From CAVRUZ01 sp963724495 (GTDB taxonomy: Bacteria; Actinomycetota; Actinomycetes; Propionibacteriales; DAIQRJ01): DNA of 64,000 bases. The notes under the pieces are model-generated. The model searched no databases. It saw only the letters and a program-made list of their open reading frames with translations, and was not told the DNA's origin. Where the stretch lies: assembly GCA_963724495.1 (NCBI GenBank), contig CAVRUZ010000002.1, forward strand, positions 1,116,001-1,180,000. The letters are read 5' to 3'. Position numbers and translations under genes: made by a program. Positions 52,454-60,304 of this stretch are shown here, piece after piece (positions within the stretch are counted from its first letter, which is position 1; each line of letters opens with the position of its first letter).

Positions 52454-53783
52454 ATGGCCACTTCGACCACAGTCCGCCCGATCTACCGTTCCTACGGCGG
52501 GGAGAACGTCAAGGGCCGACCCGACTACTACAGCAAGGCCCTGTGCCTGGCTTCGTTCCTGCGCGCCGCCGAGCATGCGTCGGTCGTCCCGCTGTTCCTG
52601 AACGACGGTCCGATCGACCCCGACCTGGTGGCGCTGATGTCACGGCATGGCGACGTCATCCAGTTGTCCCACCGCCCCCTCGGCATGCGGGCGAGCTACC
52701 GCGCAGCGATCGAACATCCGCTGAAGTCCGGCTGGGGCGACAGCGACGTCGCCTACTTCTGTGAGGACGACTACCTGCACCGAGAAGAGGCGTTCACCGC
52801 TCTCGGCGAGGCCGCGGCTTCGATCGCCGACGCCAGTTACTTCGCCCTGTACGGCGGAACGCCACTCCATCCGGTGTTCGGTCCCGGCGTGGACCTGCGA
52901 TTCCCGCCGGGTTGGCGGCACCACCCAGACGCCGTGGTCTCCGGCAGTCCCTGGGTCAACATTCCGAGCACGGCGAGCACCTTCGGCGCCCGAGTCTCGG
53001 CCCTGCGCGCCGACGTCGCCATCATCCGCCAGGGCATGGTGCCGTACAGGTCACGACTCCTCGATCACGAGACATGCCTGGTCGTGCAAGGTCAACGGCC
53101 CTACACCGCTGGTGAGGTCGTGCTGGGACCGGCCGCCACCCGTTTCCGCCGGGGTCCGAAGGCACTGGCCGCGAACGCGGTGCAGGCACCTTTCCGGCTG
53201 GCCTTCAACCTGCGCTCGTTGTCGCGCCGGCGTCGTCCGCACCTGATGTACGCACCGGATCCGAACCTGGCCTGTCACCTGGAGACGACGTTCATGTCTC
53301 CGGGAGTCGACTGGGACGCAGAGGCGGCCCGTGCCGCCGAGTGGGCGGCTGAAGCCGGGCTGCGCGTCCCGGTCCGGGACTCCCAGGTGACGGCTTCCCT
53401 CCCCGGCCCGCTTCAGGACGATCGTCAGGCTCGTCGGCCGGGCCCTTCCCGACCTGCCGGACCTCAGCAGGTTGACCACACCTGGGCCGGTGGCCTCGGG
53501 AATAGCGACCGCTGCCCTGCTCGGGATGATCGCGGGGGCAGCAGGAACCCTCGCCACCGGGGGTCGGCGTTGGCGCACACTGCTCGTGACGGCATCGCTG
53601 ATCTGGCCGTTTCCCGACCATCCCTACCAGGGCCCGGTGGTGTTGGCGGTGTCGTACCTGCACGGGGTGCACGCGGCCGACTTGCTGTCACTCGTGGGAC
53701 TGGCCATCGCCGTGGTACGACCGCGACGGTCCCGCGGCCGGACGAAGGGGCGCGTCAGTTCTGGTAAGGCGACCGCCCGGTGA
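52454..53783 (+). CDS. Putative glycosyltransferase-like protein with C-terminal membrane helices, one frameshift
   Basis: I do not recognise a named family with certainty. The first 310 residues contain YRSYGGENVKGRPDYYSKAL, VAYFCEDDYLHREEAF (a DxD-like acidic motif) and PWVNIPSTASTFGA, which suggest a GT-A type transferase. Near 53399-53404 a run of C appears one base too long; correcting it joins the frame to RFRTIVRLVGRALPDLP and then two hydrophobic helices (VASGIATAALLGMIAGAAG; LLSLVGLAIAVVR) ending at 53783. The corrected protein is about 443 residues. It starts with ATG at 52454 and overlaps the convergent GT2 gene by 29 bp. Confidence 0.6.
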
Positions 53784-54648
53784 GGATCCCGCGGACGTAA
53801 GCCAGGTGCTGCTGGGCGAGGGTGGTCTTGCCCCGGACGAGTGCCCCGGCGATGCGGACCAGGGTCCCCGCAGTCAGTGCGACGGCCATGGCATCGGCGG
53901 CGACCCGGCTGTTGTGGTGTCGCAGGTACGACCGCATGGACGCGCCACGCTGCTGCGGCATCTTGGTCCCCCCGCCGCCGGACCCGCCGGTGGCGTGCGG
54001 GACGAGCAGGTCCGTGCGCAGCCGCTGCTTCAGGCCGGCCTCGCGCACCTTCCGCCCGAAAGCCATGTCCTCGTTGTAGACGAAGTAGCGCTCGTCCCAA
54101 CCGCCGAGCTCCAGGAAGGCCTGCCGTGGCACCGCCATGCAGGCCGCGTTGAGCCAGTCGAGGTCGACAACGGCGCCGACCTCGGGCCTGGCGTAGACGC
54201 CAGCCGACGGAGCCACCCGGTGCAGACCGATCGCATGCGCGACGGCGCGGCCGACCGACGGCTCGTAGCCACCGGCCCCGATCTCGATGTGCCCGGTCGG
54301 ACCGACGGGCGCCGCGCTCACACTCACGAGACTGGGGTCGGCGCGCAGATCAGCGACGAGCTTGGCCCAGATCTCGGGGGTTGGCCGGCTGTCCGGGTTG
54401 GCGAAGACGAGGTACTCGGCCGTCGACGACCGGGCGCCGGCGTTTGCCGCGCTGGCGAACCCGCTGTCCCCACCGTCGAGGTAGCGGCCGTGGGGGAACC
54501 GAGCGACGATGTCGGCGACCGCATCCGCACCCGACGCGTTGTCGACGACCACCAATCGCTGTTCCGGATCGGCGGCTTCGAGCAGCCCGCTCAACTGGGC
54601 GGCGCTGTGGTAGGTCACGAGCACGACCTCGTAGTCAGCGACCGACAC
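53755..54648 (-). CDS. Glycosyltransferase family 2 (WbbL/rhamnosyltransferase-like)
   Basis: This 297-residue GT-A enzyme begins YEVVLVTYHSAAQLSGLLEA and has VVVDNASGADAV, FANPDSRP (the DxD-type motif), LDWLNAACMAVPRQAFLELGG and YFVYNEDMAFGRKVREAG, the ED segment before the catalytic base. These blocks are typical of the WbbL/dTDP-rhamnosyl-transferase group. There is no membrane segment apart from a hydrophobic patch near 250-265. The start is a GTG at 54648. It is followed upstream on the same strand by the sugar-modification genes. Confidence 0.88.
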   Translation of the reverse strand: MSVADYEVVLVTYHSAAQLSGLLEAADPEQRLVVVDNASGADAVADIVARFPHGRYLDGGDSGFASAANAGARSSTAEYLVFANPDSRPTPEIWAKLVADLRADPSLVSVSAAPVGPTGHIEIGAGGYEPSVGRAVAHAIGLHRVAPSAGVYARPEVGAVVDLDWLNAACMAVPRQAFLELGGWDERYFVYNEDMAFGRKVREAGLKQRLRTDLLVPHATGGSGGGGTKMPQQRGASMRSYLRHHNSRVAADAMAVALTAGTLVRIAGALVRGKTTLAQQHLAYVRGILTGRSPYQN

Positions 54649-54687
54649 CTCGCTGGCTGGCGACTGGCCGGCCAGACTCGCCTTGGC

Positions 54688-55977
54688 TCATCCGAAGCTC
54701 TCGGCCTGCTCGTCGCGCAGGCGGTCGATCAGGCGGCCGGTCGGCAGCTTCACGTCCGCATAGGTCAGCGTGGCGTCCTTGGCCACGTCGTGCCGCAGTA
54801 CGCAGCCCTCCGCCACCCCCATCGGCAGCAGGCCCTCGGCCGCTGTCACATCGGCACGCTCAGCCTCGCCGTAGGTGTGATAGCCGCCGAGCCCATCGAT
54901 GGTCGTACCAGCAGCGAGGTCGGCCTTGGCGGTCGCCACCACCTCCACCATCGGGGGGCCGGCAGCGACGATCACCGCATCGTGGAAGTCGACAGCCCGC
55001 GCCAGGCTGGTGGGAACCTCGAAGTGGCACAGGTGATAGGGCGTGTAGAAGCTGTACAGCGGCCCTTCGCCCAGCTTGTAGAGGTTGAGGTAATGAGCCT
55101 GAATCGGGTCGTCGATCGCGGCGAGGCAGAAGACGCCCGGCCCCGGCTTGGCGCCCACGACGTAGTCGACCACGCCACCGAGTGACTGCAGGGTGTCCAG
55201 GTCGTAGACGCTCGTCAGCTCGTCGACGTGCCCGCTGTGGTCGGCGCCGCCCATCCCCCGCTTCTCCACCGTCATCCCGAGCGCGTTCGCGACGATGGCC
55301 TGCTCGAACGACACCTTCGTGCCGTCGGCGAAGCTCGTGACCATGGCGGGATCCTGCCCCCACTTGCGCGCGAACCCCTCCTGGGTCGTAGGAGTGCGGT
55401 AGGGGTCCTGGAGGCCCTTGATGTTGCCCAGCACCAGCGGCCGGAGTCCGATCCCGGACACGAACCGATGCAGGTTGACCTGCACCCCGGGCTGGTCGCC
55501 GTCGCAACCGGAGAAGACGACCCCGGCGCGGTCGGCGTACCGGCGCAGGACCGGCCCGACGGTCCCGTCGAGCTCGGCGTTCATCGTGACGACGTGCTTG
55601 CCCGCCTCGAGGGCGGCCAGCGTCACCGCAGCGCCGAAGTCGACAGCGCCGGTGACGTCGCAGATGACGTCGATGCCCTCAGCCGCGCACACCGCGAACG
55701 GGTCCTCGGTGACGACGGCGACGTCGCCGGCCACCGCCTGCGACACGGCCGCCGCGTCGTCGGCGACGATCGGCTCGGCGGTACTGCCCGACTCGCGGTA
55801 GGCGCGCAGAGCGCCGTCCAGGTGCCGGTTCGACACCGCGGCCAGCACCATGCCAGGCGTGTAGGTCTCGATCTGGCGGGCCACCCCTCGGCCCATGAAT
55901 CCCGCACCGATCATGCCCACGCGAATCGGCCTGCCCTCGCGTGCGCGACGGGCCAGCGCCGAGTCGACCAGCATCAT
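54688..55977 (-). CDS. NAD(P)-binding oxidoreductase with SAF domain (homoserine-dehydrogenase-like)
   Basis: The 429-residue protein opens with a dinucleotide-binding motif RVGMIGAGFMGRGVARQ and has KHVVTMNAELDGTVG as in homoserine dehydrogenase-related proteins, then a C-terminal SAF-type domain (DVTAAEGLLPMGVAEGCVLR). Members of this family sit in polysaccharide clusters beside epimerases and cytidylyltransferases, and are thought to act on a nucleotide sugar, although the reaction is not established. ATG 55977 overlaps the upstream stop as ATGA, so it is coupled to the RmlC-like gene. Confidence 0.82.
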   Translation of the reverse strand: MMLVDSALARRAREGRPIRVGMIGAGFMGRGVARQIETYTPGMVLAAVSNRHLDGALRAYRESGSTAEPIVADDAAAVSQAVAGDVAVVTEDPFAVCAAEGIDVICDVTGAVDFGAAVTLAALEAGKHVVTMNAELDGTVGPVLRRYADRAGVVFSGCDGDQPGVQVNLHRFVSGIGLRPLVLGNIKGLQDPYRTPTTQEGFARKWGQDPAMVTSFADGTKVSFEQAIVANALGMTVEKRGMGGADHSGHVDELTSVYDLDTLQSLGGVVDYVVGAKPGPGVFCLAAIDDPIQAHYLNLYKLGEGPLYSFYTPYHLCHFEVPTSLARAVDFHDAVIVAAGPPMVEVVATAKADLAAGTTIDGLGGYHTYGEAERADVTAAEGLLPMGVAEGCVLRHDVAKDATLTYADVKLPTGRLIDRLRDEQAESFG

Positions 55978-56519
55978 GCCGGCGAACCGGCTAACTCGAG
56001 GAGCGGCCAGGTGGCGTCCTTGTCACTGATCACGGTCACCGGCACCGGCCAGACAAGGCCGAGCGCAGGGTCGTCGTGGCGGAGTCCACGCTCCATCCCC
56101 GGCGTGTACTTCTCACTGACCTGGTAGAGCACTTCCGCATCGTCGGTGAGGGTCTGGTAGCCGTGACCGAACATCGGCGGCACGTAGAACGAACGCCGGT
56201 TGGCTGCGGACAGCTCCACCGAGACGTGCTGGAGATAGGTCGGCGAGTCCGGCCGCAGGTCGACGATCTGGTCGACGATCGCGCCGGCGATGCAGCGCAC
56301 CAGCTTGGCCTCGGTGGCCGGCGGCAGCTGGTAGTGCATGCCCCGCAGCGTTCCCGCCTTGTAGTTGTAGGAGATGTTGCACTGCTCGACCATCGGCAAC
56401 AGGCCGTGCTCGCTGAACTCGTCGCTGCAGAAGCTCCGGGCGAAGAAGCCTCGGTCGTCAGATCGCGGTTCGAGGTCGATGATCGCGACACCCTCGATGG
56501 GGGTGGTGGTGAAGATCAT
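55974..56519 (-). CDS. dTDP-4-dehydrorhamnose 3,5-epimerase-like (RmlC family) protein
   Basis: The 181-residue cupin has PRSDDRGFFARSFCSDEF, GTLRGMHYQLPPATEAKLVRC and a VVDLRPDSPTY block, with MFGHGYQTLTDDAEVLYQVS after it, all conserved in RmlC. The active-site His and Asp pair of RmlC corresponds to GMHYQ and the IVDLR strand. Because no dTDP-glucose synthase or dehydratase is adjacent and a cytidylyltransferase is present, it may act on a CDP-hexose. Its ATG overlaps the epimerase stop by four bases. Confidence 0.86.
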   Translation of the reverse strand: MIFTTTPIEGVAIIDLEPRSDDRGFFARSFCSDEFSEHGLLPMVEQCNISYNYKAGTLRGMHYQLPPATEAKLVRCIAGAIVDQIVDLRPDSPTYLQHVSVELSAANRRSFYVPPMFGHGYQTLTDDAEVLYQVSEKYTPGMERGLRHDDPALGLVWPVPVTVISDKDATWPLLELAGSPA

Positions 56520-57542
56520 GTCGTGGTCCACATCAGGTCGGCATCGATCTGCTTCGTACGCATGAGGTACTCGAGCTGGGCGAGACGGGTGTGGCCCCTT
56601 CCGGTGAAGGTCGCAGTGTCCAGGTCGATCGAGGAGAAGATAGCCGCGAGCTGACGCGCACCGCTCTCCGCGTCCCACTCACAGGAGAACCCTGGCAGCT
56701 GAGCGTGGATCTTGTCGAAGTTGACTTTGTAGCTGCGGTTGTCTGCCGCGGGCGTGCCGAACTGGGTGGTGCAGCCGGGGAAGGCCGCGGCGACGGTCTC
56801 CGCGATCTCGCGAACCTGGTAGTTCTGGTCGTTGCTGCCGACGTTGAAGACCTGGTTGTGGATCGCCTCGCGGTCCGCGTCCAGGGCACACCGGATCGCC
56901 TTGCCGATGTCCATCGCGTGCACGAGGGGCCGCCAGGGCGTTCCGTCGGACGTCATGACGATGGCGCCGGTGGTGTAGGCGAGGCCGCTGAGGTTGTTCA
57001 GCACGATGTCGAAGCGCATGCGCGGTGACGCACCGAAAGCGGTCGCGTTGCGCATGAACGTCGGCGAGAACGAGTCGTCGGCCATCGCTGCCACGTCGCG
57101 CTCGACCAGCGTCTTGCAGACCGCGTAGGCCGTCTGCGGGTTCACCGGGGCAGTCTCGTCGACGACGCCCTCGGCAACACCGTAGACACTGCACGAGGAC
57201 ATGTAGACGAAGCGCTCGACGCCCGCCTCCTTGGCCTTCGTGGCCAGATGGACCGAGCCCTTGTGGTTGACGTCATAGGTGACCTCGCCCAGCAGGTCGC
57301 CGAGCGGGTCGTTCGACAGCTCTGCCATGTGCACGACCGCGTCGAAGCCACGCAGCTGGTCGCTCGTCACGGTTCCGGACGTCCTGGTCCAACGTGTACA
57401 CGGAGCGATCGGTGCCGCGGTAGAGCCAGCCGTTCTTGTAGTAGCCGGTGTCGAGGCCGGTGACATCGTGCCCGCGTCGGTTGAGGTCGGGTCCGAGCAG
57501 GCTGCCGAGGTAGCCCTCGGTACCGGTCACGAGAATGCGCAT
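56516..57542 (-). CDS. NAD-dependent epimerase/dehydratase (extended SDR), one frameshift
   Basis: It begins with the Rossmann motif ILVTGTEGYLGSLLG and DTGYYKNGWLYRG. The frame shifts near 57369-57376, where one extra base in CACGGTTCC breaks the stretch after TLDQDVR; the corrected reading continues LRGFDAVVHMAELSNDPLG with the catalytic YxxxK as YAVCK and PLVHAMDIGKAI. The restored protein is about 341 residues. It resembles UDP- or GDP-sugar 4-epimerases and dehydratases. The ATG at 57542 follows GGAGGAACAAT, an excellent ribosome site. It is the first gene of a four-gene minus-strand set ending with the GT2 gene. Confidence 0.84.
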
Positions 57543-57801
57543 ATTGTTCCTCCGACGGCGTCAACCGTCACTCTTGGTCACGGACCAGCAGCTTATCGCA
57601 ACGATGACTGGCGCTTGAATGGATCACTACGGACATAATAGACACAGGTCGAACACGAAGGGTAGTCGGATGTACTTGCTTATACACAGATGACTACGTA
57701 ACGTACGCATTGTCCGTTGCGGACCATTGGCCACCTCGAAGCCGGCGCCCTGGCGCCCTCGATTGGTTACTTACAGTATTCAACAGGTTTGGGGAACTGT
57801 C
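57543..57801. promoter_or_regulatory. AT-richer divergent promoter region of the epimerase and glycosyltransferase-initiation genes
   Basis: No gene is present. The sequence is unusually A+T-rich for this genome between about 57590 and 57790 and contains ACGTAACGTACG (near 57694) and several TANNNT-like boxes. It should hold promoters for both directions, but I cannot fix their positions. Confidence 0.5.
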
Positions 57802-59235
57802 ATGGCCGAGCGTCTGCCGGTGCCGTACATCAGCCAATCGGATGACGACACCGAGCTCGCGACATCGCCACGCCCGTACCACATCCCGGTTCGGCTCCTC
57901 GGCCAGGGAACGTGGCCCCTCCTGCTCTGCGCCGACGTGGCCGCGGCCGTCGCCGCTGTGTTCACCCTGAACTACGTCACGCTCGAGTCCATCTTCTTGA
58001 CGGTCGCGCTCGTCGTGTTGCTGCGCCTGTTCGGGCTCTACCGCTCGCGGCTCGCAGTCTCGCTCCTTGACGACCTTCCGCGGATCGCGGCCGGTTCGCT
58101 CGGCGCCGCCAGTGTCGCGGCCGTGGCCGACTCCCTGATCGGCTGGGCCGGCATCGGCGGTGAGGTCGTCGAGGCGCGACTGCTCCTGTTCGCGGTGGTC
58201 ACCTTCGGCTTCCTCGTGCTCAGCCGCGCAGCGGCCTACGCCGTGATCCGGCACCTTCGGGCGGCGGGCATCGCCCACCCGACGTTGATCCTCGGCGCAG
58301 GCCGGGTCGGTGGACTGATCGCACAGGGCCTGCAGGACCACCCGGAGTACGGCCTGCGGCCGATGGGATTCATCGACTCCGATCCGCTCCTGACGTCCGG
58401 CGATCACGGCCTGCCGCTCCTCGGCGGCTCCCGCGACCTGACCAGGGTCTTGCGCGAGCAGCGCATCCGGGCCGTGATCGTGGCGTTCTCGTCAGGCCGC
58501 GAAGAGAACACCATCGACGTGATCCGCGACTGCGACCGGCTGCACTGCGAGATCTTCGTCGTGCCTCGGCTGTTCGAGGTCCACCACGTCAGCGACGACA
58601 TGGACTATGCCTGGGGTGTTCCACTGGTCCGCCTGCGGCGCGGGACCTACCGCAACCCCACCTGGCGGTTGAAGCGCGTCTGTGACGTCGCGTTCTCGGC
58701 GCTGGCCCTGGTGCTGCTCAGCCCCGCCCTCGCGCTGACTGCGCTCGCGGTACGACTGGAGGGCGGTCCCGGGATCATCTTCCGACAGGAACGGGTGGGC
58801 GTCGACGCACGTCGCTTCAAGGTGCTGAAGTTCCGCTCGATGCGACCGGTGAACGACTCCGAGTCGGCGAGCAACTGGAACATCTCCGGCGATTCGCGGG
58901 TCGGTCCGGTCGGGCGGTTCATTCGCAAGTACTCCGTCGACGAGCTTCCTCAGCTGGTGAACATCCTCCGAGGCGACATGAGCTTCGTCGGTCCCCGACC
59001 AGAGCGGCCGTTCTTCGTCGCCGAGTTCGGTACCCAGTTCCCGCGCTACGTGGCCCGCCACCGGGTGCCGTGCGGGCTCACCGGTTGGGCCCAGGTCCAT
59101 GGTCTCCGGGGCAACACCTCCATCGAGGACCGCGCGCGCTTCGACAACTACTACGTCGAGAACTGGTCGCTGTGGCTGGACTTCAAGATCGTTCTCCGCT
59201 CGGTCACCTCGGTCTTCACCAAGGCCGGGTCCTGA
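57802..59235 (+). CDS. Polyprenyl-phosphate glycosylphosphotransferase (initiating sugar transferase)
   Basis: The 477-residue protein has a four- to five-helix N-terminal region, a central CoA-like/Rossmann segment (LILGAGRVGGLIAQGL near 180) and a bacterial sugar transferase domain from about 290: KRVCDVAFSALALVLLSP, then RFKVLKFRSM, KYSVDELPQLVNILRGDMS and FVGPRPERPFF, all diagnostic. It moves a sugar phosphate from a nucleotide sugar to undecaprenyl phosphate and so starts the repeat unit. ATG 57802 follows GGGGAA. The acetyltransferase gene lies 13 bp downstream. Confidence 0.93.
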   Translation: MAERLPVPYISQSDDDTELATSPRPYHIPVRLLGQGTWPLLLCADVAAAVAAVFTLNYVTLESIFLTVALVVLLRLFGLYRSRLAVSLLDDLPRIAAGSLGAASVAAVADSLIGWAGIGGEVVEARLLLFAVVTFGFLVLSRAAAYAVIRHLRAAGIAHPTLILGAGRVGGLIAQGLQDHPEYGLRPMGFIDSDPLLTSGDHGLPLLGGSRDLTRVLREQRIRAVIVAFSSGREENTIDVIRDCDRLHCEIFVVPRLFEVHHVSDDMDYAWGVPLVRLRRGTYRNPTWRLKRVCDVAFSALALVLLSPALALTALAVRLEGGPGIIFRQERVGVDARRFKVLKFRSMRPVNDSESASNWNISGDSRVGPVGRFIRKYSVDELPQLVNILRGDMSFVGPRPERPFFVAEFGTQFPRYVARHRVPCGLTGWAQVHGLRGNTSIEDRARFDNYYVENWSLWLDFKIVLRSVTSVFTKAGS

Positions 59236-59248
59236 CCTGTCGGGTCGC

Positions 59249-59854
59249 GTGAGCGGTCGGCAGCCCGCCGACACCGGTTCCCGTGCGACCGGAATGTCCC
59301 GGCTGCTGGCCGAGGACCTGCGGCACATGATTGAGCCGCATGGCAGTCGCCTCCGCTGGCGGGCGGAGGTGTGCGCGAAGGTGCTGCTCTATCCCCGGGT
59401 CCGCGCGGTCGTGTACTACCGGTGGAGCCAGGCCCTCGCTCGCCGCGGACTGATGCCGCTGGCGGCCGCTGTGCAGTCGCGGGCGATCCGTGGCAGCGGG
59501 GCCGAACTCGCCCCGCACGCCGACCTGGGCCCAGGCCTTTGTCTGATGCACAGTGTCGGCATCGTCGTCGGCACTGGGGTCGTGGCCGGGCGCAACCTGC
59601 GGCTGTACCACGGCGTCACGCTCGGAGACGGTGGCCAACCAGGCCACCCGCGACTGGGCGACGACGTGACGATCGGCGCCGGTGCAGCCGTGCTCGGCGG
59701 CATCACCGTCGGCGACCGCGTGATCGTGGGCGCCCAGGCCGTGGTCACGCGTGACGTTCCCGACGACTCCGTGGTCGTCGGAACTCCGGCCACCGCACGG
59801 CCCCGTGACAGCCGGCACGCACACTATTCGCGCCGGGACACGCTCACCTCTTGA
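59249..59854 (+). CDS. Serine acetyltransferase-like hexapeptide-repeat protein
   Basis: The 201-residue protein contains left-handed beta-helix repeats from about residue 90 (GPGLCLMHSVGIVVGTGVVAG, then GRNLRLYHGVTLGDGG) to DDVTIGAGAAVLGGITVGD, as in CysE and in polysaccharide O-acetyltransferases. The catalytic histidine sits in YHGVTLG. In this location it more likely modifies a sugar than makes O-acetylserine. GTG 59249 or ATG 59294 could be the start. It overlaps the convergent VOC gene by 11 bp. Confidence 0.84.
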   Translation: MSGRQPADTGSRATGMSRLLAEDLRHMIEPHGSRLRWRAEVCAKVLLYPRVRAVVYYRWSQALARRGLMPLAAAVQSRAIRGSGAELAPHADLGPGLCLMHSVGIVVGTGVVAGRNLRLYHGVTLGDGGQPGHPRLGDDVTIGAGAAVLGGITVGDRVIVGAQAVVTRDVPDDSVVVGTPATARPRDSRHAHYSRRDTLTS

Positions 59855-60234
59855 GCAGGCAGAATTCGTTGCCCTCGGGGTCCAGCAGCACCACCAGGCC
59901 GTCGTTGCGCTGATCGGGTGCAACCGTCGCGCCGAGCGAGACCAGTCTGGCGACCTCCGCGCTGGGGTCGTCCGCACGGAGGTCGATGTGCACCCGGTTC
60001 TTGACCGTCTTCGGCTCTGGCACCTTGCACGAGCCACAGGCGCGGGCCGCCTTCGTCGGACTCCAGCAAGACGGTGGGGTCGTCCTCGGGATCGTCGATG
60101 CCCTCGGCGCGCAGCCGTTCGAGTTCCTCGTCGTCGTAGGGCGCGACCGCGTAACCGTCGAGCACCGCCGCCCAGAACCGGGCAAGGGCGGCCGGCGCCG
60201 CGCAGTCGATCACGATGTCAGCGAGGCGGGCCAT
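59844..60234 (-). pseudogene. VOC family (glyoxalase-like) protein, one frameshift
   Basis: From ATG 60232-60234 the protein reads MARLADIVIDCAAPAALARF and FWAAVLDGYAVAPYDDEEL, the start of a VOC/glyoxalase-like domain. Near 60027 an extra base breaks the frame; the second half continues as KVPEPKTVKNRVHIDLRA and ends VVLLDPEGNEFCLLKR, the expected end of the fold, with His and Glu in metal-ligand positions. The corrected length is about 129 residues, normal for this family. A single indel suggests sequence error or very recent decay. Confidence 0.76.
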
Positions 60235-60304
60235 GACGCCGATTCTGCCCGTCCGACGCGGAGCCACGATGCTCGGGACCGTCACGAGCCCGGACACGAC
60301 GCCC

